64,000 nt of DNA. Source: Blepharisma japonicum (lineage: Eukaryota > Ciliophora > Heterotrichea > Heterotrichida > Blepharismidae). The DNA lies in assembly GCA_949751835.1 (NCBI GenBank), contig CATKHK010000058.1, positions 186,001-250,000 of the forward strand, written 5' to 3'. Positions 13,401 to 26,800 of the stretch are shown here, one piece after another. Numbering within the stretch: the first letter of the stretch is position 1; every line of letters starts with the position of its first letter. Position numbers and translations under genes: made by a program. The notes beneath the pieces were generated by a model. The model was not told the DNA's origin, ran no database searches, and saw only the letters and a program-made list of their open reading frames with translations.

Positions 13401-14562
13401 GAATTACTTTTCAGTGTTTGCTGAATATCTTAATAATTTGGTACTTATCTTCAATATTTGGAGTTGTCAGCAAAGAGCGGAATTTTTTTTCAAAATCAAA
13501 TTGATTATTCGGAGTTTCTGTTATGTTGCTTAAATTGTTGTAGCTTTTTTGAGTAAATTTTATAAGAAAATATAGCAAAATTGGATGTAAAATTAAATTG
13601 AAAACAAGAATTATGAGAGAATTATCTAGCAATTCTCCAAAAATAAATATCAGTAAAATTAAAGATATCGAGCCCATTTTACAGACTTTGATTGCATTTT
13701 CTATGTAATTAAAATAATGCAAAAATCTTATGGCCTTAATTTCCAATAAAAATGCACATAAAAAACAAATAATAAGATGATAAATTGAATATTTTTCTCC
13801 AAATGATACATATGAAATGCACATAAATACAAAAAAAATCTGCCTTTGAAAATCTAAGGCTGCAAAAGATCTTGCCTTGATATTTTTTTTAAAATTTGCA
13901 TGATTTATATCACAAGTAAAAAATTCATATAAAATAATCATAGCAATAAGTACAATCAAGCAAAAAATTGAAATAAAAATTCCAATTGCTCCAAAATCAA
14001 GGCTTTTTGTGTCTATATTATCTAATTCATCTACTGAATTTGAGCTGATAATTGAATATTTCAAAATAATGAGCAAAATCATAATTGAAGGAATCAAACA
14101 AATAGTTGAGATTATCTTAACAACTTTAATAGAAAATTCAACCAAAATCTTTGGTGGACTTTTCCCAAGATAAAAGAAAACGAAAAATATGATAAAATAG
14201 CTGAAACAATTTCCTATAGCAAAAACTGTTCCATAATAGCAAAATTCTAACAGCCCAAATAATGCACAAGCTAAATCATAATTAGTAATACCTATCATAT
14301 TTCAAAATGGTTTATAAGAGCTTCAATTTGAAATATCTGAAGTCGGGTACCATATAATAGATGCAGCTTGGAGTGTTGTAACTATATTAATAAAGATCTC
14401 ATATTTCAGCTGCTGCTTATATGATAACTTATCGCTGTATTCTATATCAAATATCTGCCCAAAAAACTCCAAAAAATAGTTTTTACTTGTTTTTAAATAC
14501 TCAGATAGATGCTCTTGATTTTGTAAGTACTCCTTTTCATAGCCAGCACTATGGAAGAACAT
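10414..14562 (-). CDS. TM-C, TmcB-like PAS multi-spanning membrane protein
   Basis: 1372 aa, the shortest copy. Exons 14562-11944 (873 codons), 11928-11548 (127) and 11532-10414 (373); introns GTAAAAAGTATATAG and GTAAATTATATATAG, the second identical to that of TM-B. The gene ends in TAG after the tail LSFLIEVVSAE. The N-terminus MFFHSAGYEKEYLQNQEH matches TM-B closely. PAS 1 has FGHIIYLNEKA and the second segment ALLSEEGVIQGHSE. The linker contains KMTKSFSSTILSKNYLEQS just before the basic KKKIRALK that leads into helix 9. The motif before the last helix is LADHDSHDIINSQL. TGA codes for Trp in the QEW motif, where some paralogues have TGG. Same architecture and unknown function as TM-A. Confidence 0.93.
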
Positions 14563-14989
14563 TTTTATAAGATATTACTAGAGAATAATTATTAACAAAT
14601 ATATATATGATCGTTGATATGCAATTATTGTGAGGATTGCTAAATATAGATTAATAAAGTAGAGAATCGTTTATATACATAAAAGAAATATCAAAATATA
14701 AGAAAGGAGATTATATTTTAGAATAAAAAAATTCACTTAATCAACTTTGTTTACTAATATATTAAGGAAAAATGAAAATTAATTCAACTCCTTTATCTGC
14801 AATTAGAAAGTACCAACATTAATTGCCAAAAATATCAGCAGAAAATGATAAATTACTTTTTCTTCCTTTTGTAGCTGAAATATCTAAATAAATACTCACA
14901 AAAATCTTAAATATAATATCAAAGAAAGGACTTTCGTATTTTAATTAAATTTGATTTATTTGTAATAAATAATTAAATTTAAAAAATTA
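14563..14989. other. AT-rich gap between TM-C and TM-D
   Basis: No open frame with a recognisable motif was seen. It holds the 3' flank of TM-D and the 5' flank of TM-C. Confidence 0.6.
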
Positions 14990-17900
14990 TTAATCTATTG
15001 CTATCACCTCAAGCAGGTATGAATGTAAATTAAGCTGCTTTATTTGATAATGAATAAATGGCAAATAATAAATAAAAAATAGTGCACCTAAAATAACTGA
15101 GTAAATCGCTGTAGTTGCTATAATAATATTCAATTGCTGATTTATGGCACCATAAGAGTCACTATCGGCTAGTTCAAATTCTATACCAATATTATTTTGA
15201 ACTTTTTGTAGAGAAGCCACATACACTAAAATAAGATCATTGGGCGTGTAAGTATGCGCAATATTTGAAGAGTCAATAATAGAAATTTCCACAGCTGTCT
15301 CAGTGCCAAATTTTAATATTGGGGTTGTCGTATTGGTGGTAATTTCAAAAATCCTTTGCTTTAGCTCTTTAGACATCATTTTCATGAATTTTCCTTCCCG
15401 AATCTCTTTATTTTTTTCTCTAAGTATATTTGCATTTAGATCCATAAGAAAATTTGAGTTAGCAAAGCCATAGGATAATAAAAATGTTTTATTAAATCAA
15501 GGAGTAGTGATATCTCTCGCTAACATGCATACCCTTGAAACTAAGGATCTCCTTATATTAAAGTTATTCAATAGTGCCGGTCTATTTATCATATAGCTTT
15601 GACAGTCTGGATACAAATAAAAATAAACCAAAAAATAATATGACGCAGAAATAATAATAAAAACAAGAATTTTCGATGTAAAATTTATCTCAATCCACGT
15701 TCTTAATTTTTTTTTCTTTTTATTTTTGCTTAAATTTATACTTTCCTCTTTATTTACCTCAGTGCTATGAGCATATAAAAGCCTTTCAACAGCCTCTCTC
15801 TTTAATTTCATTAAAGGGATTTGCGATTGGTTTATAAAAAAATTCCAAAATTCATCAATTTTTTTTGCAGTTAGATAAATAAATATAAAGACAAATAGCA
15901 ATAAAATCCCAAGGGTGGCAAATCCTCAAAAAATCAAAGTATCAATTACGCTACCGATTGCCTCTATTTGGTTCACAGCACAATTTTCTAAATCTAGAAT
16001 AGTGTGATTAAAATGATCATAGGCTGAGCCTAATCCATTCATTATGAGAAATTTAGCATGATTGATATAAGTTTGATTATTATCTAGAGCATAAATCATG
16101 CTTTTTATCTAAAATATTTCTTACGTGATATATAAAGCTTTCTATGGTATTATACATGTTCTTATGGATTATTTTTGGCAAATTTCCATCAAATGTCCAT
16201 AATGGAATCGTGGAATGAGTTACAATATTTGAGGCAGCGCAAAACTCTCATTTCTCAAAATCTGATAATATACTATTTTGAATAGTTTGCAGTTCATGCA
16301 TTACAGTTAGAAATGGAGTAATTTGCGAAGAATAATCAAGGTGATATATAATTAGCTTACATATTGTTCTTGCAATATCAGCTGACCATCCTATATTATA
16401 AAACAGATCTCCCATATTCCGAAAAATTATCATTGAAGATGTTAAATTTACATCATTTACAATATGTGCCATAATTGTGACCATAGTGATTATGGCAGCT
16501 AAAGTCTATATATTTTTTACCACAATAAATAGCACCCACTTAAGCATTGATATTTTTTTCTTTGATTGAAAAATTAAAATATGCAGTTGCTCTAAATAAA
16601 TGTTACTTCATATAAATGATGAGGATGTATAGATCTGATTCTCAGAATATAAGTCACTTTGCTGTGTAAGATCATTATCGCAAGTTATAGGCGACGATTC
16701 TTGAATATCCCTGATTGATGTTTGTGGCGAGTCTTGAACATCTTTGAATTTTATTTGTGTTTTTCCAGTTCCCGCTTTAATTTCATGAGTATTTTCATTA
16801 GTCTGAAAATTATGCTCGCTTTCTTCAAATGTGAAGGACAATTCCACATTACATGTATCATCGGATTTTTTGATGTTTTTAATCTCTGATTCATTATCAA
16901 TCACATATAAAACATTAAGTACTTCCTCCTTTATAATTTCCTTAAAATATGCCAAACCAATCTCTTTGTCTTTTATTTTCTCTGTTCATGGCTGATTTTC
17001 TATTAATTTATTAACTCCAATAAAGGGGAAAACATCAGATATATTTCTATTTTTAATATACTTGGAATCATTCCCTAAACAATTTGAAAAAAATTCTGAA
17101 TGGCCTATTATCATCCCTTCTTCAGAAATTAATGCAAATTGTCTGGGTGTTTGTATTTGCTGAAACGATATCAAATAATAGCAATTATTATAAAATGCAG
17201 TTAATTTTATCAACACATTGCATTCTATAAGAAAATCATATTGATTTTGGAAAAATAAATGGCTATGATATGGAATTTCAACACTTTTTGTATCGTGCAA
17301 AAATTTTTTCATACATTTTTCATGGCTAAATCGATAATAACGAGGGATAAAACTAAATATTGTGTTTCCGCAAATTTCAACCATAGATAATTTCAATATC
17401 TCTGAAGCTTTGGTATTAAGGTAAATAATATTTCCAAAAGAATTATCCTTGCATGAGATAAGTATTGTTCCGATTTGGCTTCCATATTTCTCTAAATAAT
17501 TATCTTTTCGATACGAATGAACAATCCCACTTTTCTTTTTTTTAATTAAATTCGCATCATTATGATTCTTTAATATATTTTCTAAATAACTTGCATATAG
17601 ATTTAAAGTCTCAGTATTTTGATATTTTTCTGTATCTATTTTATATCCCTCATTAACATTTTGCATTAATTTTGCAGTTTTTGTTGACAATTTTTCCAAT
17701 CGATGTATCCTTGGGATTCAAGATGCAAACTCAGCTTGCAACTGTATAATTAAATAGCACAATTCTTCGTCACGTTCTTTTAATTTCCCAAATTTTTGTA
17801 AGAATTCTAAATAAGTTATCTCAGGAAATTCACTACCCTCACTGGTTTTTAGCCAATTAAACACTTTTCATTCTTGAAAATTTCCTTCAAAGCTATTTTC

Positions 17901-19169
17901 ACATAAAGCTATTTTAGTGAACTTCACTCTGGCTAGTCTTTCGTCATTTAAGATATAAATACAGAAATTAAATTCCCATATTACAAATAGCTTGTCTTTT
18001 TTAAAATGGATCATTTTTCAGTGCTTGTCAAATAATTTCAAAATTTTATATTTATCGCCTGGATTTGGATTAATTAGCAAGGAACGGAATTTTCTTTCAA
18101 AATCAAATTGACTTTTAGGATCGTTTTCGTCATTTTTAATATTTTTACAAGCTTTTGAGGTATAATTTATAATAAAAAGAAGCAGGATTGGCTGCAGAAT
18201 TAGAGTGAAGACCAAAACTAAAAGAGAGTTGTCTAATAGTCCTCCAAAAATAAATATCAGCAATGTTAAAGATATTGATCCCATTTTACAAGCTTGAATT
18301 TCATTTTCAATAGTGTTATAGTATTGTAAAGCTCATATCGTTTTTATTTCAAGTAAAAATGATAATAGAAAACTAATAATTTGATGATAAATAGCATACT
18401 TACTCTCAAAACAAACATAAGAAACGCACATAAATATGAAGAATGATTGCCTTTGTAGGTCCAAGCTAGAGCTGGATTTTGCTTTTACATTTTTATTAAA
18501 GTTCATATGGCAAGTGTCACATGAAAATATCTCATATAAAAAAGCTATCAGAATTGTAAATAGCAAAAAGAAGACTGAGAAAATAGCCCAAATTATACCA
18601 AAATTAATATGGCTTGCATCAGTATTATCTAATTCTTCAACTGACTCTGAACTAAAAATTGAATATTTGAATACTATAAGAAAAATCAAAACAATAGGAA
18701 TAAAGCTAATAGTTGAAATTATTTTTGCTGTTTTTCTTAAAAATAATATCAAAACATTTGGAGGATTATTTTCAAAAAAATATAAAATCAAAAATATGCC
18801 AAAAAACATACCAAAAGCTCCATTAATAAGAACTGCTCCATAATAACAGTAGTCTAGAAGTCCAAATCATGCACCTGTCTTGTCATAGTTAATAATCTCT
18901 ATAATTTTTCAGAATTCTCTATATGAACTCCAATCTGAAATATCTAAATTTGGGTACCAAATAATTGATGCAACTTGCAAGGTTGTCACTAAATTTATAA
19001 ATATTTCTATCTTTATTTGTTGTTTAAATCCGAGCTTATCATTGTATTCTGTTTCAAAAATCTTCCCAAAGATCTGAAAAAAATAATTTTTGTCTACTTT
19101 AAAATAATTAGACAGGTTTTCTTGATTTTGTGGATACTCAATCTCAGAGTCTGAAATACCAAATAACAT
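14990..19169 (-). CDS. TM-D, TmcB-like PAS multi-spanning membrane protein with a 16-nt intron
   Basis: 1382 aa. Exons 19169-16521 (883 codons), 16505-16125 (127) and 16108-14990 (373). Intron 1 is GTAAAAAATATATAG (15 nt). Intron 2 is GTAAGAAATATTTTAG (16 nt): the reading frame changes across it by exactly the amount this removal restores, and the flanking exons then have the same codon counts as in TM-B and TM-C. The N-terminus (MLFGISDSEIEYPQNQENL) differs from the MFFH start of its neighbours. PAS 1 reads FGNIIYLNTKA, with Thr for the usual Glu; the second segment opens ALISEEGMIIGHSE. The region before PAS 1 has the variant ASWIPRIHRLEKL where neighbours have Arg-Ala-Pro. The final extracellular motif is LADSDSYGAINQQL. 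The conserved WEFNF Trp is TGG here but TGA in TM-B, C and E. Confidence 0.93.
16109..16124 (-). other. 16-nt spliceosomal intron (TM-D intron 2)
   Basis: The coding strand reads CAC, then GTAAGAAATATTTTAG, then ATAAAAAGC (His, intron, Ile-Lys-Ser). The homologous intron in the eleven other copies is 15 nt. A stays at position 10 from the 5' end, so the extra base lies between the putative branch A and the AG. Confidence 0.9.
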
Positions 19170-19334
19170 TTTATATAATTAATAATAAGCGAGTAAATAT
19201 GCTTTTATGTGGATTAGTTTAAGAATTGAAGAATATAAGAATATGTTGCCAAAAATATAATTAAAAGGGGTTCTTAACACGAAAGAGTAAAATGAATTTA
19301 ACTTAATAAGTAATTCTAAAAATTAATTATTTTT
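19170..19334. other. short gap between TM-D and TM-E
   Basis: 165 bp of AT-rich DNA with no coding signal; the shortest same-strand gap in the array. Whatever starts TM-D transcription must be compact or lie inside the 3' end of TM-E. Confidence 0.6.
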
Positions 19335-22300
19335 TTAATCAGTTCCTATGACTAATATCTCAAGTAGTGTAGCAATTCAATTGAGCTCTCTTATTTGATA
19401 GTTTAGAAGTGGCAAATAATACATGAAAAACAGCCCACAGAGGATAAAAGAGTAAACTACCGTAGTGATTATTATAATTTTCAGTTGTGAATTTATGATT
19501 TCATAGGAATCATGATAAGCTAGCCCAAATTCAATGTCAATATCGTTTTGGATTTCTTGTAAAACAGCTACATAGCGCAAAACTTCAATTGGAGGGACAT
19601 AATCTTGGTAAGAAATATTAATAGTGTCATATATAGACACATCAACAGCTGCCTCAGTTCCGAAATTTAGTAATGAAGTCGTCAAGTTGCTTCTTTCGAA
19701 TATTCTTTGCTGAAGCTCTTTGGACATCATTTTTATGAATTGCTCTTCTCGTAGTTCTTTATTTTTTTCTCTAAGAATTTTTGCACAAAGGTTCATCATA
19801 TAAGAAGAGTTAGGAAGATCGTATGATAATATAAACTTATCTATGAAATAAGGGGCATAAACATCCCTTGAAAAAATCCCAATCCTTGAAACTAGAGACC
19901 TTCTTATATTGAAATTATTCAGCAATTTTGGTCTATTAATCATATAATTTTCACATTCTGGGTATAGATGAAAATATAATATGGAATAATATGAAACAGA
20001 TATGATAATAAATAAAAGGATTCTTCAAACGAATTTAATTTCAATTCTAGTCCGTACCTTTCTGCTTAAATTAAGCATATTTCCATTTAAATGTTCTTCA
20101 TAATATTCAGTATGATGCACCAATAATAGTCTATCAGCTGCCTCACATTTTCATTTCTTAATTGCTATTTGTGAGTTATTTATAAAATAATTCCAAAACT
20201 CATCAATTTTTTTGACAGCTCGTCAAATAGTCAAAAGAATAACAATTACTAATACTGCAAGAGTATAAAATCCACACAGCAATAAAGAATATATCATACC
20301 TCCTATAGATTTCACCTGATTTACTGCACAGTTTTCTAACTCTAAAATAGTTTGGTTAAAGAAATCATATGTGTGGCCTAAACCATTTAGGACAAGAAAA
20401 TCAGTATGTGGCTTATAAGATCGAGTTTTATTTAATTGCTTTATCATGCTTGAAATCTAATTTATATTTACATGAAATAGAAAACTGTCAATTGTGTCAT
20501 ATATATTTTCGAATGCGATCTTTGGTAATTTTTCTTTAAATGATCATAATGGGATTAAAGGATTTGTTGTAACTTCAGATGCTGAGCAGAATTCCCAGCC
20601 CTTAAAATCAAATAAAATATTTTTTTGAAAAAATTGAATTTCTGACATTACTTTTAAAAATGACTCTTTTTGTGAAGAATAATCTAGCACATAACCAATT
20701 GACCTCTCAATTGTTCTAGCATAATCAGCTGATAAGCCAATATTATATAAAAGGTTGCCCAAATTATGGAAAATTACCATAGAAGAAGTCAAATTTACAT
20801 CATTCACAATATTTGCCATAATGGCGATCATGATTATTATTACAGTCAATGTCTAAATTTATATTACCACAAGAAATAATACTCATTGGACAATCCGAAT
20901 TTTTTTCTTTGAATCTAGAATTAATGCTTTTAAGAATGCTATATAAAAATTACTTGACTTTGCTGTATTTGATAAAGATTGCTTATAATCTCTCATATCA
21001 TTAAGAGATTTACTGAATAATAAATGCTGATCTTCATTCACTGAAAATAATGATTCTTGCATAACTTTAACTGATTTATGAACTCTTAAAATTTCGACTT
21101 TATTTTCTTGGCCATCCATAGTACCTTTATTGCAAACTGCAGATAGTTTTTCATTTATTTCTGAGTTTTCTAGCATATTTTTCTCCTGTATTTCTCTTAT
21201 TTTTTTAATCTCTAATCCATCATGAATTACTATTAGTATTCTAAGCACTTGAGATTTTATCGCTTTTTTAATATATAATAAAGCAAATATTTCATCATTT
21301 GATTTCATTATTAATGGCTCATTTAATTTCAAGCTTTTCATGTCAAGCTTAATTATATTAGAAATGTGAGTATTTTTAATGGTCTTTGAATTGTAGCCTA
21401 CATAATTAGAAAAAAATTCTGAGTGGTTTAAAACTATTCCATCTTTAGAAATCAAGGCAATCTGCCTCGTTGTAGGGGCTTGTTGAAACGATATAAGAAA
21501 ATAAGGATCATTATTAAACGCAGTTAGTTTTATAGTCAAGTTGCACTCAATCAGAAATCCATGCTGATTTTGAAAAAATAGCTCTTGATGGCAAGGGACT
21601 TCAACACCTTCTGAATTAAGAATGAAGTTTCTCATGAGCTTTTTATGGCGATTTCCATAAATCCAAGGAAAAAGATTAAAAATTGAGTTTCCACAAATGT
21701 CGATAACAGATGATTTTAATATTTCTGAAGCTTTTTTGTTGCTGTGGATAATAATTCCGAATGTACTCTCTATCCCAGAAATTAGCATTATCCCAACACT
21801 ATCTTCATATTTATCTTGAGTTTTATATTGCATCATAGAAAATTCCATTCCATTTTTCTTTTTCTCAATCATATTCACCTCCTTATCATTTGATAAGATA
21901 TTTTCTAAAAATCCATTATAAAGTTCAAATATTTCAGTACTTTTGTGCTTTTCTATTGCAATTTTATAACCTTTTTCAATATTATTTAGCTTTTTCGAAG
22001 CTTTGATACATAATTTAATAAGAGACTGCATTTTTGGAGCTTTAGATGCAAATTCAGATTGCAATTGTATAATTAAATAACATAAATTTTCGTCTTTTCT
22101 CTTTAGTTTTGCAAGTTCTTGCAAGTATTCTAAATAAATTATTTCAGAATATTCTTCATTTTTTTTGGTTTTGAGCCAATTATAAACTCTTCATTCTTGG
22201 ATATTCCCTTCAAAACTATTTTCATATGAAGCAACTTTTATTAATTTTATTCGAGCTAACCTTTCATCATTTATGATAGAAATGCAGAAATTAAATTCTC

Positions 22301-23486
22301 ATAGAACAAATAGCTTGCTTTTTCTAAAATGAGCGATTTTAGAGTATTTGCTAAAGAAATTTAATATTTGATATTTATCATCCAGATTTGGATTAGTGAG
22401 AAAACAACGGAATTTTCTTTCAAAATCAAACTGATTTTCAAGGTGTTTTGTACCAAAATTTTTATAGTTTTTTAAAGCCAGTTTTATAAGGTAAAAAAGG
22501 AAAATTGGCTGTAGAATTAATGAGAATATAAAAATCATAAGAGAATTGCCTAATATCCTTCCAAAAATAAATATCAATAAAGTTAAAGATAATGAGCCCA
22601 TTTTGCATATTTGGATTGCATTTTCAAAAAAATTAAAATATTGCAAAAACCTAACCATTTTGATACATAATAAAAGTGAGCATAAAAAACAGATAGATTG
22701 ATGATATATTATATATCTTTTCCCAAATCACACATAAGAAGCGCACATAACTACATAAAATAGCTGCCTTTGCAAATCCAAAGTTCCACAAGACCTTGCT
22801 TTAATATTTTTGAGATAACTTGCGTGCCTAATATCGCTTGTAAAAATTTCATAAAAGGATATTATGATAATCAAGCTAAGTAAGCTAAATGTCGAAAAAA
22901 ATACCCCAAATTGCCCAAAATTGAGATTCTCTGTGTTTATATTTTCCCATTCATCAACTGAGTTTGGATTAATGATTGAATATTTCAAAATGGCTAGCAA
23001 AATTACGAGTGAAGGAATTAAACAAACTGTAGAAATAATATCTGCAAGCTTCTTGAGGAAAAGCACAATAATATTAGGTAATTTTTTCTTAAAATAGATT
23101 AAAATTGCAAAAACACTCATAGAAATTGGTAAAATTCCTATTATTGATATGGTGCCATAATAGCAAAAATTCATTAATCCATATCAAGCGCAAATATTAT
23201 CATAGCTAGTTACTCTTATAATATCCCAAAATTGTTCATAAGAGCCTCAGTACGGAATATCTAAATGTGGATATCATACAATAGACATGAGCTGTAAAAT
23301 CATAACCAAATTTACCAAAATTTCATAGGTCACTTGGTGCTTAAATTTCAGATTTTTATTGTATTTTTCTTTAAAAATCTCATAGAAAGCATAAAATATA
23401 TGATTTCTTATTTTAATCAGTCAGAAGCCTAATTTATGATGGTTTTCTGAGTAACATCTCTCAATTTCATTGTAATTGAAGAACAT
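19335..23486 (-). CDS. TM-E, TmcB-like PAS multi-spanning membrane protein
   Basis: 1373 aa. Exons 23486-20868 (873 codons), 20852-20472 (127) and 20456-19335 (374); introns GTAATATAAATTTAG and GTAAATATAAATTAG. The start is the ATG of MFFNYNEIERCYSENHH, first in a frame that stays open through several TGA codons. It is the most diverged of the B/C/D/E group: PAS 1 reads FGIIIHSNKKA, losing both the Tyr and the Glu conserved elsewhere; the second segment opens ALISKDGIVLNHSE; the pre-helix motif is LAYHDSYEIINSQL, with Tyr replacing Asp. The loop after helix 4 has TSDIRH in place of the usual CD pair. These substitutions suggest a changed ligand or partner preference, but that is inference. 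The tail is LLEILVIGTD. Confidence 0.92.
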
Positions 23487-23804
23487 TTTTATGAATATAT
23501 ATTATTAATAATGATCAGAACTACTTAAAGATATTTTTGTCAAGCTTCTTGCTATCATTATGAATATTTGACCTTTAAACAATAATTTTTAGTAAAAATT
23601 AAAGAGAAATCCTGCAAACTGAGAAAGATAGAAAAATCAAAATCTAATACAAAAATAAAAAGGCAAGACTATAATAAAAATTACCATTGTTTTAATTCTT
23701 AAATTAAAGCCGATCTGACTTCTTCAATTATTAACTAATTAGGAGAAAATAAATATTAAGCTTGGATGCTTAAATTAAAAATTATTTATAAAATAAATTC
23801 TTTA
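23487..23804. other. gap between TM-E and TM-F
   Basis: 318 bp, AT-rich, no recognisable coding or repeat structure. Confidence 0.6.
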
Positions 23805-26800
23805 CTATTCATTGACCAGTGCTAGTACTGATGATAGCACTGAAAACCTCTGAAGCTCTTTAAGTTCTTTATAGAAATGTGGTAAATAATAAAACAGCAA
23901 TAATCCACACAAAGTAAAGCAGTAAATTATAGTAACTAAAGTAATCACATTCAGCTGATGATTTACTATATTGTTTGAATCCCGGTCAGCCATTTCTAAT
24001 TCAATTCCGATTTCATTATTTATATCAGTAAGCATTGCCAAATACGGCTGCATTACTGTTGGCGGAACATTTTTTTGATATCCTATGCTAATGCTATCGT
24101 ATATAGTCATTTCAATTGCTATTTCAGACCCATAAGCAAGTTCTGGCTCCTTAAATGTTGTCTCTTCAAAAATTTTTTGCTTTAATTCATCAGAGAGCAT
24201 TTCTATAAATTTATTTTCTCTTATTTCGCTATTTTTTTGTCTTAGAATTTGAACTGAAATATTTACCATGTTATTTGAGTTGATAAGGTCACAGGATGAT
24301 GGAAAAATCGTCATGAAATATGAGGATAATATATCTCGAGAAAATATTGAGACTCTAGATACTAAAGATCGCCTAATATTGAAATTATTAAGCAATTTTG
24401 GGCGATTTATCATATATTTTTCACAGGTTGGGTATAAATAAACATAAACCAAAATATAATAAGACGCTGAAATAATGAAAAACACAGCAATTTTCCAAGA
24501 GTGCCTTATTTGTGTCCCTGTATTTATTTTTTTGTGGGAATGTTTTGGATTATTGCTTTCTTCAGCCATAAATTCCTCATCATGGACAAGAATAAGCCTA
24601 TCAATTGCTTCACTTTTTCACTTTGTTATAGGAATTTGTATGTTATTTAATACAAAATTCCAAAAATCGTTTTCTTGCTTCGCGACAAGTCAAATAAACC
24701 AAAGGATAATTAAAACTAAAACAATGACGGTAATAAAACCGCTGATAAGGAGGGCACGCATACTTACTCCTATAGAATGGACTTGGTCTGCTTCACAATT
24801 TTCAAAATCAATTATGGTTTGGTTCAAGAAATTGTAGGTCCTTCCTAGGCCGTTCATAACAATAAATTGTGTATGATTCTTATAGCTTTGATTTGCACTA
24901 ATTGCACTTGACATGCCTTGGATCTGGATATAAATTACGTGAAACGTGAAATCGGATATGGTGTCATAGATATTTTGATGCATAATTATTGGAGATTTTC
25001 TATCAAACTCTCATAGAGGGATTAATGGATTATTAGCAATTTTTGAGGCTTGACAAAATTTTCATTGCTCAAGATCTGAAATTATGCCACTTTGGCTTTC
25101 CTTTAAAGCGTCCATAGTTTCTACTAGCTGGTTTAGATGGGTTGTATAATTGTATGATAATGATATTTCTCTATCAGTTAATCTAGCAAAATCAGCAGCA
25201 ATTCCAAAATTATATACAATTTCTCCAATTTTATAGAAAATGCTCATCGATGAGGTCAAGCTTACATTATTTATCATATTTGAAATGACCGCAATCATCG
25301 TGGATATTATAGTTAAAGTCTAATTTTTTCTTACTATAGCTAATAATACCCATTGAAGTACCTTTATTTTTTTCGAAGTCCTAACTATCAAATTCTGTGC
25401 ATGCCCTAAATAAGCAATACTTGATTTTATTGATGAGTGGCTTTGATTATCATTACCAACTGATATATTATCAGCAACTGATTTACTTCCATTTTCTGAT
25501 ATTTCAGGTAAATTTTCAATTTCACCTTTTTCGCTTAATTTGAAGGAAATAGAACACTCCTTGAACTGTTGGTATTTTGAGTCTCTTTTATGATCTGAAA
25601 TTTCTTTATGATGTGAAGAATCTTCTTTAATAGATCTCTCTCGCTCACGATAATGGGAGATTTGGTCTTCGTCTTTGCCTTCTTTTCATCTTGTTATATC
25701 ACTATGCTCGTGAAGTAAATATAGCAAAATTAAAGTTTTTGAATTTATTTGCTTATCAATACGCACCAGAGCAATATTAATCAAATTCGGTTTCATTAAT
25801 ACTGGGTCATAAGTTTTCATTTTATTTATTTTTAGGCATGGCACAACTTGTTCTATATGAAAGTTTTTTAAGGATTTCTCATTTAACCCTAAATAATGTG
25901 GAAAAGCTTCTGAGTGGCTTAATATAGCTCCTTCTTCTGAAATTAATGCTATCTGTTTACTTGTGATTTTTGGAAGAAATGAAACAATATAATAAATATC
26001 GCTATTATAAGCAGTAAGCTTTATCAGCATATTACATTCTACTAGAAATCCTCTGCTGTTTTGAAGAAATAAATTTTGATGATATGGGACTTCTACGCTT
26101 TTTGAGCTCCTCAGGAAGTTTTTTGTAATTTTTGAATGATATTGATTAAAAGGCTCTGGGAGGAAATTGAATACTGAGGTGCCAATAGTATCAGATGATG
26201 AAACTTTTAAAATTTCAGCAGCTTTTTCATTTAAATAGACTATTGAACCAAGTGAATTTTTAGAGCTCGACGCAAGAATTATTCCAAGATGCCGCCCATA
26301 CCTGTCTAAATTTTGATTTTTTTCGTTAAAAATTTTGATTCCACTTTTCCTTTTGTTGATTTTGTCAGACTCTTCATAATTGTGCTCGATATTTTCTAAA
26401 AAGCTTGCATATAATTCAAAACCTCCTATATTTTCGTATTTTTCTATAATGCTGCTATATCTCCTCTTTAACTTTTCTAAGCATTTTGATGCTCTATTCG
26501 TCAAATCGACAAGGACTTTAAACCTTGGAGATCTTGAAGTAAATTCCAATTGTAATTGGATTATCAGGTAGCATAGTTTTTTATCAAAATTTTTTGTTTT
26601 TCCAAATTCTTTTAAATATTCCAAATAAATAAACTCTGGAATTGGTTCATTTCTTTTACTTTTTAATCTTTCCAAGATTCTTCACTCATAGACGCTGCTT
26701 TCAAATGAGGACTCACAACTGCCTGCTTTTGTTAAAATCACACGGGCTAGCCTTTCATCTTTTAAAGAATGCAGACAGTAATTAAATTCCCATTCCACAA

